From: Verrucomicrobiota bacterium
Lineage (GTDB): Bacteria > Verrucomicrobiota > Verrucomicrobiia > Verrucomicrobiales > Verrucomicrobiaceae
DNA length: 64,000 bases
NCBI GenBank assembly: GCA_009885695.1
Contig: VFKE01000056.1
Span: 1-64,000 of the forward strand
Direction of reading: 5' to 3'
In this document: positions 24,646 to 33,320 of the stretch, piece by piece
How the letters are laid out: the number at the start of each line of letters is the position of its first letter
Numbering within the stretch: the first letter of the stretch is position 1
Position numbers and translations under genes: made by a program
The notes under the pieces: model-generated
The model's database searches: none
What the model was told of the DNA's origin: nothing
The model's input: the letters and a program-made list of their open reading frames with translations, nothing else

Positions 24646-27399
24646 TCACTCAAACACCGCGCGCTCCACGGTTTCCCGCAACGCCAGCAGCATGTCGCGA
24701 TCGGTGATTTTCTTTCCGGCAGCGTCCTGAAGGTAGATGGCATCAATGGCGACACCTTTCTCGGTGTTGATCCGCGCATGGCAGACGCTGAGACCGTGCT
24801 GGCCGATGGCCATGAAAACATCGTAAAGCAGGCCAATGCGGTCCAGGACCTGAAGTTCGAGGACCGTGTATTCCGCGCTGATCTCGGTGTTGATATGGAT
24901 GCGTTGGGAAATTTCGCCGGCAACGCCTTCAAATTCCTTGAGGGGGGCGCGATTGATTTTAACGGCCTCGCTAAAATCAAAGTGCGTGCTCTGAAAGGCA
25001 TCTTCGATGAGCGCGCACACACGCGCCTTGGTGCGATCATGGGAAACCGGCGTGAGATTGGCGGTGCAGACGCGAAAGATGTCGAGCACCACATCATCGG
25101 AACGCTGGAAGAGGTCGGCGCCGAGAATGTTGATGTTGTTGGCGGCAAGTGCTCCGGCGATGCGGGCGAGGAGCAAATGACGGTCCCAGCTCACCACGAC
25201 AAGTTCGCTGGATCCCTGTTCGGGATGCGCGATCCATTCCAGCGTGGGCAGGAGCCCGGCATCCGCCTTGCCTTCCACCAGCTTCTGAAAAAACTCACGG
25301 ACAAGCCGGAGGTGCTGCGCGATGACCGCAGCATCCCGAAAATTAAAATAGCTGCGCGGCATGCAGGTGAAATGCGCGGCTGTTTCCTCGCCATAACTCT
25401 CGTCCAGATTTCCCATCACCTCCGCCTGAAGTGCGAGCAGCGGCGCTGTGATCCGGCGGGTATAATCAGACGGATCGTCCAGATAGCGCACAGTGTTGCT
25501 ATAGAGCTGACGCAGAAGACTTTCTTTCCATGATGTCCAGCTCCCTTCGCTGGTGCCACGGCTGTCGGCACAACTCATCACCATGAGCGCATCCAGAAAC
25601 GTGCGGTCGCGCGCTATCTTCGCGAATTCTTCGATGACCTGCGAGTCGTCCAGATTCTTCGAGGTCGCTGTCTGATAAAGCGTCAGATGATGATCCACCA
25701 GGAACATGATCAGGCGGCGGCGTTCTCCCTTGATCTGCAACCGGCGGCAGACACGACTGGCAAGGAAGGCGCTGGCATCGGAATGATTGCGCGTGTTCGC
25801 GGCACGGCCAGTGTCATGCAGCAGTAAGGCAAGGTAGAGGATGCCCGGCTCCTGGAGTTTATGAAAGAGCTTCTGGAAGAAGCCCAGGCTTTCATGCGGT
25901 TCGCCCGCAAGCTCATCAAGCTTGTCCATGGTGCGCAGCGTGTGCTCGTCCGCCGTGTAACGATGAAAAAACTCATGCTGCACCAGACAGTCGAGCGCGC
26001 CAAACTCCGGCATCCAGCGCCCGAGAAATCCCACGCGATGCATCTGCCGCAGCACGCGGGAAACTTCGCCCTTTCGGGAGAGGATGGCGCTGAAGCTGTC
26101 ACGCGCCGCCCTGCTGTAACGGAAAGTCTGATCTACCAGAGGAAAGCTTTTCTGCACAAGCTGGAACAATTCCGGACTGAGTCGCAGGTGCCGCTGTTGC
26201 GTGTGAACAAACAGGCGCATGAGTCGGGGAGGGTCATCCTTGAAAATCCGGTCGTTCTCCGGATAGAGGCGCTCATTCTTGCTGATGAAGCCATCGAATT
26301 TCTCGGGTCGTCCCGCGCGGCGGCGCGCAAGGAATCCAAGCACCATGCCGCGCTGCTCCTGCTCGACCGTCTCCAGATGAAACCGGTCCATCAGCTCATT
26401 GGAACGCTGGAGAACGTTCCGTGTATGCGTGTAATAGTCGCGCATGAAGGCCTCAATGCGTCCGAGCATGCCCTTGTGCCGGTAGCCGAGGTTAGTGGCC
26501 ACCACGCCCTGAAGCCGCAGGGTGAGCACGTCCTGTTCGCGTTTCTCAATGTAGTGCAACTCTGTGCGCACGCGCAGGAGAAAGTCATGCGCCTGCGACA
26601 GTTCACGCAGTGAGGTCGGCGTAAGCATTCCGGCTTTTACGAGATCGCGCAGATTCGTGGCGCGCAATTTGGCGTAGGCGGTCCACAGAAGGTTGTGATA
26701 ATCGCGCAGCCCGCCGCAGCCCGTCTTCACATTAGGCTCCTGCACAAACGGAGTCACGCCCTGCTTGCGGTGGCGATCGATGAGATCCTGCTGACGCAGT
26801 TTCAGGAACGCTGTCTCCTTTCCCAGCATGCACTCGCGGTCGAAGCGCTTCTGCAAATCCTCGAACGCCGAGGATTCACCGGCAACCAACCGTGCCTCAA
26901 TCAGCGCGGTCTTGACCTGGTTGTCTTCATTGGCCCGCTTCAGCGTCTCTCCCACAGAACGCGTGGCCGAGTCCCCAACCTTGAATCCACTGTCCCACAA
27001 AGCCGTGAGAAATTGCGTCACCCTGGCCGCGACACCGGCCGGCACCTGCGCACTGTTGCCGGGCAACAGAAGAAGAATGTCCACATCACTGCTCGGATTC
27101 ATCTGCTCACGACCATAACCGCCGGTGGCCACGAGGCTGATCGAACCAGTGTCCTTGTGCTCGCCCGCCACGTGATCCCACAGGCAGATCAAAGCCGCGT
27201 CCACCAGCGCGGCGCGCATCTGGCAGATTTCAACACCGCCGCCTCCCGCGCGGTGCAACATGCGCAGACGCGCCTCTTCAATTTTACGAAAACGCTTCAA
27301 CGCGCGCTGCACTTCCAGCGCCGACCAGGTTTTCCCCAGCGGAGGCGACAGCATCGCGCGCGCACGAGCGGGAATCGAAGAGACACGAGAAGAAGCCAT
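24646..27399 (-). CDS. glnD: [Protein-PII] uridylyltransferase/uridylyl-removing enzyme
   Basis: The bifunctional nitrogen sensor that uridylylates and de-uridylylates PII proteins in response to glutamine. At 917 residues it has full length. The nucleotidyltransferase motif is ATGGYGREQMNPSSDVDILL (near residue 92); a second domain segment reads VKTGCGGLRDYHNLLWTAY. The HD hydrolase domain shows LLLHDTGRAANTRNHS and MFLVDHHLTLYQTA. Two C-terminal ACT domains follow (DRHLLLARIAGALAANNINI and DRIGLLYDVFMAIGQHGLSV), which bind glutamine. The glnB/K and glnA genes are not in the window. The short gap (6 bp) to apt upstream indicates one transcript. Confidence 0.95.
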   Translation of the reverse strand: MASSRVSSIPARARAMLSPPLGKTWSALEVQRALKRFRKIEEARLRMLHRAGGGGVEICQMRAALVDAALICLWDHVAGEHKDTGSISLVATGGYGREQMNPSSDVDILLLLPGNSAQVPAGVAARVTQFLTALWDSGFKVGDSATRSVGETLKRANEDNQVKTALIEARLVAGESSAFEDLQKRFDRECMLGKETAFLKLRQQDLIDRHRKQGVTPFVQEPNVKTGCGGLRDYHNLLWTAYAKLRATNLRDLVKAGMLTPTSLRELSQAHDFLLRVRTELHYIEKREQDVLTLRLQGVVATNLGYRHKGMLGRIEAFMRDYYTHTRNVLQRSNELMDRFHLETVEQEQRGMVLGFLARRRAGRPEKFDGFISKNERLYPENDRIFKDDPPRLMRLFVHTQQRHLRLSPELFQLVQKSFPLVDQTFRYSRAARDSFSAILSRKGEVSRVLRQMHRVGFLGRWMPEFGALDCLVQHEFFHRYTADEHTLRTMDKLDELAGEPHESLGFFQKLFHKLQEPGILYLALLLHDTGRAANTRNHSDASAFLASRVCRRLQIKGERRRLIMFLVDHHLTLYQTATSKNLDDSQVIEEFAKIARDRTFLDALMVMSCADSRGTSEGSWTSWKESLLRQLYSNTVRYLDDPSDYTRRITAPLLALQAEVMGNLDESYGEETAAHFTCMPRSYFNFRDAAVIAQHLRLVREFFQKLVEGKADAGLLPTLEWIAHPEQGSSELVVVSWDRHLLLARIAGALAANNINILGADLFQRSDDVVLDIFRVCTANLTPVSHDRTKARVCALIEDAFQSTHFDFSEAVKINRAPLKEFEGVAGEISQRIHINTEISAEYTVLELQVLDRIGLLYDVFMAIGQHGLSVCHARINTEKGVAIDAIYLQDAAGKKITDRDMLLALRETVERAVFE

Positions 27400-27405
27400 G
27401 GACAG

Positions 27406-27939
27406 TCAATAGGACACAACAGAGCGCACCGGTCCGAACGGCTCCACACGCTCGCGTCCATGGAGGAATCCCAGCTCGATAAAAAATACGGAGCCGAGCA
27501 CCTCTGCCTGCAATTCCTGCATCAGTTTGAGCGCCGCACCGGCGGTTCCGCCGGTCGCGAGCAAGTCATCCGCCAGTAACACTTTCTCGCCGGGCGCAAT
27601 GGCGTCGATGTGCATTTCCATCGAGGCGGTGCCGTATTCCAGCGAATAGTCCACCGTGTGCGTGCGCCAGGGAAGCTTGCCTTTTTTCCGCGCCGGGATA
27701 AAACCGCATCCGAGCCGCGCAGCGAGCAACGCGCCAAAGATAAAACCGCGGGCATCAATGCCCACCACCTTGTCCACCTGCTGCATGCCGGCGAGTTCGG
27801 CCATGGCCTCGATGGCATCATGCATCAAGGCCGGATCCGCCAAGACTGGCGTGATGTCCTTGAACATGACCCCGGGCTGGGGAAAATTGGGCACGTCGCG
27901 AATCGCGGCGCGGAGACGGGCTTGGGTCTTGGGGTCCAT
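27406..27939 (-). CDS. apt: Adenine phosphoribosyltransferase
   Basis: Salvages adenine by forming AMP from adenine and PRPP. It has 177 residues, the typical size. The N-terminal FPQPGVMFKDITPVLADP, the middle GIDARGFIFGALLAARLG and the PRPP-binding loop VLLADDLLATGGTAGAAL are all present. The ATG at 27939 (MDPKTQARL) fits the family; the frame extends to 27999 but only adds a poor extension. It precedes glnD by six bases and diverges from the hem cluster. Confidence 0.95.
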   Translation of the reverse strand: MDPKTQARLRAAIRDVPNFPQPGVMFKDITPVLADPALMHDAIEAMAELAGMQQVDKVVGIDARGFIFGALLAARLGCGFIPARKKGKLPWRTHTVDYSLEYGTASMEMHIDAIAPGEKVLLADDLLATGGTAGAALKLMQELQAEVLGSVFFIELGFLHGRERVEPFGPVRSVVSY

Positions 27940-28029
27940 CGGGCAACCGTGGACGTTGCCGCCGTCCGCCGCAAGTGCGAGTGGTTCGCCATTCGACATC
28001 CGCGCCGCTTTGCGCCAAGTTGCGGCCTC

Positions 28030-28809
28030 ATGGAAACTCCCCGATTACTGCTCGCGCTCTCAACCGCCGCCTTCACTGGTGCCGTGGTGCAGGCTGTTCT
28101 GGCCCTGCGCGCAGGTCGCTGGCGTGAGAGTCGCTGGCATTTAGTGCCGATGGCGCTGGGCTTTATTTTCCAGTGCGCCTTCCTCTATCTCCGGGGACAG
28201 GAACACGGGCGCTGCCCGCTAACGAACCAGTTTGAAATTTTCATCTTCATCGGCTGGAGCATCATGCTGCTTTATTTTCTGGTGGGCGCGGCCTACCGGC
28301 TTTCGCTGCTCGGCGTCTTCACCGCGCCCCTGCTGGCCATTCTTCAGACGCTGGCCCTGCTCTCCCCCCTGGATCAGGCGGCAAAGCCGGCGCGGGGCGC
28401 GGTCAACGCCTGGCTGGAACTGCACGCATCCGTCGCGCTCATCGCCTATGCCGCCTTTGCCCTGGCCTGCATCACCGGCGTGATGTTTCTCCTGCAGGAC
28501 CGCCTGCTCAAACGCCACCGCATCAACGCCCTCTTCCACCAACTCCCTCCCATTCATGACCTCGCAAAAGCCATCACCCGCATGATGCTGCTCGGCATCG
28601 TGCTCCTGAGTATCGCGCTCGCGGCCTCGTTTCAGATCAACATCCCCATCACGAACACTAAAATGCTTTTCGCCTGGGGCGTGTGGGCGCTTTACATCGT
28701 CAATCTGCTCCTGATGTGGCGCCGCCGCATCAGTGCCCGGCAGACCGCCTGGCTCGCCATCGGCAGCTTCGGCATCGTGTTCATCTCAATCTGGATGATC
28801 TCCAAATAA
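28030..28809 (+). CDS. HemX/CcsA-like cytochrome c assembly family membrane protein
   Basis: A 259-residue integral membrane protein with about eight hydrophobic segments (for example LLLALSTAAFTGAVVQAVLAL, LGIVLLSIALAASFQI and LAIGSFGIVFISIWMI). Its pattern (GHGRCPLTNQFE-type loop and a helix with LELHASVALIAYAAFALACI) is that of the CcsA/HemX family; the WWD motif of true CcsA is not apparent. Position directly before hemA favours HemX, which in Bacillus affects HemA level. The ATG at 28030 leads directly into the first helix. It diverges from apt. Confidence 0.8.
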   Translation: METPRLLLALSTAAFTGAVVQAVLALRAGRWRESRWHLVPMALGFIFQCAFLYLRGQEHGRCPLTNQFEIFIFIGWSIMLLYFLVGAAYRLSLLGVFTAPLLAILQTLALLSPLDQAAKPARGAVNAWLELHASVALIAYAAFALACITGVMFLLQDRLLKRHRINALFHQLPPIHDLAKAITRMMLLGIVLLSIALAASFQINIPITNTKMLFAWGVWALYIVNLLLMWRRRISARQTAWLAIGSFGIVFISIWMISK

Positions 28810-28836
28810 TCCACTCCACGAAGATCAAGTGTTCAC

Positions 28837-28864
28837 TGACCTCTGACTTCCGACTTCTGACCTC
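28837..28864. repeat. 7-bp tandem array just before hemA
   Basis: Four heptamers (TGACCTC, TGACTTC, CGACTTC, TGACCTC) end six bases before the hemA ATG. They therefore occupy the ribosome-binding region, where no purine-rich site is visible; a change in copy number might affect hemA expression. Confidence 0.7.
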
Positions 28865-28870
28865 CGTCCC

Positions 28871-29944
28871 ATGCTCCTCTGCCTCGGCGTCAATCATCGC
28901 ACCACTCCCATCGAGTTGCGCGAACGGTTGGCCTTTGCCGACAGCAAGGTTCCTGATGCAGCCCGCGCCATCAAATCGCTGCCGGGCTTCGGCGAAAGCG
29001 TCGTGCTCTCGACCTGCAACCGTGTGGAAATCTACACCGCGCGCGCGCCAGCGGATCCCGCATCGGGTTTCTCCTCGCTGACCGGCTACCTCGCCGAACA
29101 CTTCGATCTCACCCCGGAACAAAGCAGCGCCCTGACCAGCTATCACCTCAGCGAAACCGACGCCGCACGCCACCTGTTCCGCGTAGTCAGCGGTTTGGAT
29201 TCCATGGTGCTGGGCGAAACGGAAATTTTCGGCCAGGTCAAAGCCGCTTATGACACGGCGCTCAAATCGGGAGCCACCGGACGCGACCTCAACAAACTCT
29301 TCCAGCGCGCGTTCAGTGTGGGCAAACTGGTGCGCAACGAAACCACCATCCAGCGCGGCTCCACCAGCGTCGGTAGCGTGGCGGTCGAACTGGCCGAGAA
29401 AATCTTCGGCGACCTGCGCGCCTGCCATGTGCTCCTGATCGGCGCTGGCGAGATGAGCCGCGTCTGCGCCCAAAGCCTGCTCTCTCGCGGGGCTAAAAGC
29501 ATTTTCATTTCCAACCGTCACTATGAGCGCGCGGCGGAACTGGCGGCGGAAATGAAGGGCACCGCGCTGCACTTCGACGAATGGGATAAGGCCGTGGATG
29601 ACGTGGACATTGTCATCAGCAGCACCAGCGCGCCTCACTTCGTGGTCACCCCGGAACTCATCGCACCCCTGATGCCCAAGCGCCGCGGGCGGCCGCTCTT
29701 CATCATCGACATCGCCGTCCCGCGCGACGTGGACCCGCGTGTGAACGACATTGAAGAAGTCTATCTTTACGACGTGGACGCACTCCAGGGCATCGCTGAC
29801 GAGGGCCGGCGCGAACGCCAGCGATCCCTCGCGAAATGCGAGGAAATCATCGAAGAGCAGTTGCGCAAATTTGGCTACGCGGAAGATTCGCCGCCCTCTC
29901 CACCGGTGCTCACCCACTTGCCGCCGCAAAACCTCGAACCTTGA
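28871..29944 (+). CDS. hemA: Glutamyl-tRNA reductase
   Basis: First committed enzyme of the C5 heme pathway, converting glutamyl-tRNA to glutamate-1-semialdehyde with NADPH. The 357-residue protein opens LLCLGVNHRTTPIELRERL; the catalytic Cys is in VVLSTCNRVEIY, and the spinal and NADPH regions contain GLDSMVLGETEIFGQVK, VLLIGAGEMSRV and LFIIDIAVPRDVDP. It is shorter than E. coli HemA at the C-terminus, and its last residues (QNLEP) come from a 7-bp tandem array at the boundary with hemC. Glutamate-1-semialdehyde aminomutase is not in this window. Confidence 0.95.
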   Translation: MLLCLGVNHRTTPIELRERLAFADSKVPDAARAIKSLPGFGESVVLSTCNRVEIYTARAPADPASGFSSLTGYLAEHFDLTPEQSSALTSYHLSETDAARHLFRVVSGLDSMVLGETEIFGQVKAAYDTALKSGATGRDLNKLFQRAFSVGKLVRNETTIQRGSTSVGSVAVELAEKIFGDLRACHVLLIGAGEMSRVCAQSLLSRGAKSIFISNRHYERAAELAAEMKGTALHFDEWDKAVDDVDIVISSTSAPHFVVTPELIAPLMPKRRGRPLFIIDIAVPRDVDPRVNDIEEVYLYDVDALQGIADEGRRERQRSLAKCEEIIEEQLRKFGYAEDSPPSPPVLTHLPPQNLEP

Positions 29945-29974
29945 ACCCTGTATCTTGAATCTTGAATCTCTGAT
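29933..29974. repeat. 7-bp tandem array at the hemA/hemC junction
   Basis: Six heptamers (CTCGAAC, CTTGAAC, CCTGTAT, CTTGAAT, CTTGAAT, CTCTGAT) span the hemA stop and the proposed TTG start of hemC. The complement consensus GTTCAAG matches the array inside the U32 gene at 55832-55866. Confidence 0.75.
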
Positions 29975-30935
29975 TTTAGGCACCCGCGGCAGCGAACTGG
30001 CCCTACGCCAAACAGAGATGGTGATGGCTGCTCTGCGCGAAGCCCATTCTTCGCTGGAGGTGATGAAGAAAATCATCTCCACCATCGGCGACCAGCGCAC
30101 CGACCTGCGCTTCAGCGAATTCACAGAAGGCGGGCATCTCGACAAAGGCATCTTCACCAAGGAACTCGAGATCGCGCTCGCGGCGGGTGAGATCAACGCC
30201 GCGGTGCACAGCTTGAAAGACGTGCCCACGGAGTTGGACGCCGCCTTCATGATCGCCGCCACACTGCCGCGCGCGCCGATCGAGGACGTGCTCGTGAGCC
30301 GGGACGGCTATAATTTGAAGATGCTTCCCGCGGGTGCCCGCATCGGAACCAGCAGCGTGAGGCGCATCCGGCAATTGCGATGGCTGCGACCTGATGTGAC
30401 CTGCGTCGAGATTCGCGGCAACGTACCGACACGCGTAAAAAAACTCATCGCGCCCTCCGATCTCGATGGTGTGCTGCTGGCCCGCGCCGGCCTGGAGCGG
30501 CTCGGCCTGCTTTGTGGCACAGGCTTCCAGCCTGTGGTTCCCACGGGCAGCCTGCCCGTGGTCATAGACGGACATACCCTCCGTGCAGCCATCCTCCCCT
30601 GCTCCGAATTTCTTCCCGCCGCAGGCCAGGGCGCCATCGGCATCGAAGCCCGCCGCACGGATGCAAGGACGCTTGAACTGCTCCGCCCCATCAACCACTC
30701 AGAAACGTTCGCCCGCGTCACTGCCGAACGTGAGTTCCTGCACCTGCTCAGGGCCGGATGCCAGACGCCCATCGGTGCGCACACCTGGATCGAGGGCACG
30801 ACGCTGCACATGAAAGTGTGCGTCTTCAACGAATCCGACCCTGCTGCTCCACCCTTCGAGGCCTCCGCCTCCTCGCCGCTCGCGACACCGGAAAATGCCG
30901 CTGCGGAACTGGCGCGACTCGTCCAAACGCGCTAG
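29955..30935 (+). CDS. hemC: Hydroxymethylbilane synthase with a repeat-derived insertion
   Basis: Joins four porphobilinogens into hydroxymethylbilane. The protein of about 326 residues starts LILGTRGSELALRQTEM and contains ISTIGDQRTD, GIFTKELEIALAAGEINAAVHSLKD and the dipyrromethane-cofactor Cys in LLRAGCQTPIGAH. No ATG fits: the TTG at 29955 (MNLESLILGTR) is the best start, just after the hemA stop. About residues 187-204 are not family sequence; they are encoded by palindromes at 30514-30565 and contain TGFQPVVPTGSLPV, between the family segments RAGLERLGL and LPAAGQGAIGIE. The catalytic core is intact. Confidence 0.93.
   Translation: MNLESLILGTRGSELALRQTEMVMAALREAHSSLEVMKKIISTIGDQRTDLRFSEFTEGGHLDKGIFTKELEIALAAGEINAAVHSLKDVPTELDAAFMIAATLPRAPIEDVLVSRDGYNLKMLPAGARIGTSSVRRIRQLRWLRPDVTCVEIRGNVPTRVKKLIAPSDLDGVLLARAGLERLGLLCGTGFQPVVPTGSLPVVIDGHTLRAAILPCSEFLPAAGQGAIGIEARRTDARTLELLRPINHSETFARVTAEREFLHLLRAGCQTPIGAHTWIEGTTLHMKVCVFNESDPAAPPFEASASSPLATPENAAAELARLVQTR
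30514..30565. repeat. Palindromic repeat pair inserted in hemC
   Basis: CACAGGCTTCCAGCCTGTG and CCACGGGCAGCCTGCCCGTGG lie directly side by side and encode TGFQPVVPTGSLPVV. The first resembles the elements in sufD and the U32 gene and at the end of the cobA-hemD gap. Confidence 0.85.
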
Positions 30936-30951
30936 GTTGTCCGCCCTCCTA

Positions 30952-32478
30952 ATGTCCAAGTCTATAAACACCCCAGGCATCTGTTACCTCGTCGGCGCTG
31001 GCCCCGGCGATCCCGGACTACTCACCCTGCGCGGCAAAGAATGCATCGAACTCGCCGACGTGCTCGTTTATGACTACCTGAGCAACGCAGAACTGCTGCG
31101 CCATGCCAAACCCGGCGCGGAAAAAATATATGTGGGCAAGAAAGCCAGGGCCCACACGCTTCCCCAGGAGAGCATCAACCAGTTGATCGTCGAGAAAACG
31201 CTCGCGGGCAAAATCGTCACGCGCTTGAAAGGCGGCGACCCAGTGCTCTTCGGTCGCGGTGCGGAAGAAGCTCAGGAACTCGCCGATGCCGGCGTCGCCT
31301 TCGAGATCGTTCCCGGCGTGACATCTGCCATCGCGGGCCCGGCTTATGCCGGCATCCCGGTGACGCATCGTTTGCACGCCTCGCAGGTCACCATCTTCAC
31401 CGGACACGAAGATCCGACCAAACCTGAAAGCTCGCTCAACTACGCGAAAATTGCGCAAGCCGACGGGACCAAGGTCATGCTCATGGGCGTGGACCGCATC
31501 GAAGAGATCACTGCCAAACTCATCGAACATGGCGCGAAACCGGCCACGCCCATCGCCCTCACCCGCTGGGCCACCACGGGACGCCAGCAGACCGTCGAGG
31601 GCACGCTGGCCACCATCGGGCAGATCGTGCAGGAGAAAAATTTCAAAGCACCCGCCGTCTGCGTCATCGGCACCGTGGTGCTGGAGCGCGACAAGCTGAA
31701 CTGGTTCGAGAACCGACCGCTCTTTGGCAAACGCATCGTCGTCACCCGCACGCGCTTGCAGGCGGGCGAGCTCACCAAAAAACTCGCGCAACTCGGCGCA
31801 GATGTCATCGAACTGCCCACCATCCGCATCGAACCGCCGAAAGACTTGAAGGAATTCGGCCAGCTGGTGATGGACTGCCACACCTACGACTGGATCGTCT
31901 TCACCAGCCCCAACGGTGTGGACCGTTTCTTCGAGATGTTCTACAAGCTTTATCAGGATGCCCGCAGCATCGGTGGCGCAAAAATCGCCGCCATCGGACC
32001 GGGCACAGCGGAGAAGATCAAACAGTATCACCTCGCGGTGGATCTCCTCCCGGAGAAGTTCGTCGCCGAGGGACTTATCAAGGCCTTCAAACTGCAAGGC
32101 GTCGAGAACCAGACCATCCTCTGGGTCAAAGCCGAGAGGACGCGTGAAATCATCGCCAACGAACTCACTGGCATGGGCGCCATCGTGGATGAAGCCATCG
32201 CCTACCGCACCGTTCCCGAAACCGAAGACAACAGCGACGCCTTCGCCCGCTTCAAAGACGAGGGAGCGGATGTGATCACGTTCACCAGTTCATCCACCGT
32301 CGAGCATTTTCTAGATTTGAAGCTGCCGCTGCCGGACAAGATCAAGATCGCCAGCATCGGCCCCATAACCTCCAAGACACTCAAGGATCGCGGCTTGCGC
32401 GTGGACATTGAGGCCAAGGAACATAGCATTCCGGGATTGGTGGAGGCGATTGAGAGGAAATTTGGCAGGAGTCAATGA
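30952..32478 (+). CDS. cobA-hemD: Fused uroporphyrinogen-III C-methyltransferase / uroporphyrinogen-III synthase
   Basis: A two-domain protein of 508 residues. Residues about 8-245 are SUMT/CobA: YLVGAGPGDPGLLTLRG, RLKGGDPVLFGRG and GIPVTHRLHASQVTIFTGH, which methylates uroporphyrinogen III to precorrin-2. Residues about 255-505 are HemD, which makes uroporphyrinogen III from hydroxymethylbilane: GKRIVVTRTRLQAGELTKKL, YDWIVFTSPNGVDRFF and VITFTSSSTVEHFL. The order CobA-HemD is common in several phyla. The ATG at 30952 lies 16 bp after hemC. The fusion commits both heme and siroheme branches to one polypeptide. Confidence 0.95.
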   Translation: MSKSINTPGICYLVGAGPGDPGLLTLRGKECIELADVLVYDYLSNAELLRHAKPGAEKIYVGKKARAHTLPQESINQLIVEKTLAGKIVTRLKGGDPVLFGRGAEEAQELADAGVAFEIVPGVTSAIAGPAYAGIPVTHRLHASQVTIFTGHEDPTKPESSLNYAKIAQADGTKVMLMGVDRIEEITAKLIEHGAKPATPIALTRWATTGRQQTVEGTLATIGQIVQEKNFKAPAVCVIGTVVLERDKLNWFENRPLFGKRIVVTRTRLQAGELTKKLAQLGADVIELPTIRIEPPKDLKEFGQLVMDCHTYDWIVFTSPNGVDRFFEMFYKLYQDARSIGGAKIAAIGPGTAEKIKQYHLAVDLLPEKFVAEGLIKAFKLQGVENQTILWVKAERTREIIANELTGMGAIVDEAIAYRTVPETEDNSDAFARFKDEGADVITFTSSSTVEHFLDLKLPLPDKIKIASIGPITSKTLKDRGLRVDIEAKEHSIPGLVEAIERKFGRSQ

Positions 32479-32523
32479 CTGGCCCTTTCACAAATCGCCA
32501 CTGGCAGTGGCAATAAGTTGCAA

Positions 32524-32620
32524 CCTGTGTGTCGTCCGACCATTCTGCCGGGACTGAGTGTGCCATTACCCGGCCAGAATGGCCGGGCTACACACAGGCT
32601 CTGAAAGCCTGTGCCACATA
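32524..32620. repeat. Intergenic palindromic repeat after cobA-hemD
   Basis: It contains CCTGTGTG at the left and CACACAGG-CTCTGAAAGCCTGTGCCAC at the right, with ATTCTGCCGGG and CCCGGCCAGAATGGCCGGG between. The outer ends are complementary, so a large stem can form. It belongs to the same family as the repeats inserted in hemC, sufD and the U32 gene, and sits between convergent genes. Confidence 0.75.
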
Positions 32621-32633
32621 GCGAGCGCGTCAC

Positions 32634-33320
32634 TCAGCCTTCGTAACGATAGCCCGCGCCGTGAACCGTGCGAATGATCTTGGGCGACACCAGATCAAGC
32701 TCGATGCGCTTGCGCAACTGCGAGACCTGCTGGTCCACCGCCCGGCTCTCGGGAAAGAAATCCACGCCCCACGCCACGTCCGCCAGCGCGTCGCGGTCCA
32801 CCACCTTGCCACGGCGATCGTGGAACAAGCGCAGGATTTTCACGTCACGCAGGCTCAGAGCAATCTCTTGCGAATCACGATAAGCCCGCAACTCAGCCGG
32901 CACCACGCGCAAATCGCCCAGCATGAACTCTTCCTCGAACCCGCCCGTTTTCTTGAGCAGTCCCGTGCGTCGCGTGATGGCGCGAATGCGCGCCAGAATC
33001 TCGCGCACCCCAAAAGGCTTGGCCATGTAATCGTCCGCACCGAGTTCGAGACCCAGCACCTTGTCGATCTCCTCTGACTTGGCGGTAAGAAAAAGTATCG
33101 GAACGCTTTCGTCATGTTTGCGAATGCGACGGCATACTTCATACCCGTCCATCTGCGGCATCATCACGTCGAGACACACGAAGTCCGGGACATGCTTCTC
33201 GAACAGGGCTAGCGCCGCACGTCCATCGGCAGCGGCGATCGCCTCAAATCCTTCAGAGCGCAGCACTTCGCAAAGCGCCGCTCGCGTGTGGTCATCATCT
33301 TCGACAACGAGAATCTTCAT
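32634..33320 (-). CDS. OmpR-family response regulator
   Basis: A 228-residue DNA-binding response regulator. The receiver domain has the acidic pair (VVEDDDHTR), the phospho-acceptor Asp in FVCLDVMMPQMDGYE (near 55), the Thr in ILFLTAKS and the Lys in YMAKPFGVREIL. The C-terminal winged helix shows DVKILRLFHDRRGKVVDRDAL and VRTVHGAGYRYEG. Its ATG overlaps the stop of the kinase gene at 33317-33320, so the kinase is translated first and coupled to it. Target genes cannot be inferred; an exported VWA gene lies upstream of the kinase on the same strand. Confidence 0.93.
   Translation of the reverse strand: MKILVVEDDDHTRAALCEVLRSEGFEAIAAADGRAALALFEKHVPDFVCLDVMMPQMDGYEVCRRIRKHDESVPILFLTAKSEEIDKVLGLELGADDYMAKPFGVREILARIRAITRRTGLLKKTGGFEEEFMLGDLRVVPAELRAYRDSQEIALSLRDVKILRLFHDRRGKVVDRDALADVAWGVDFFPESRAVDQQVSQLRKRIELDLVSPKIIRTVHGAGYRYEG

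Noticed and set aside
28781-30262. 493-aa minus-strand frame
   Set aside because: Antisense to hemA and hemC; only the repeat-derived piece resembles known peptides.
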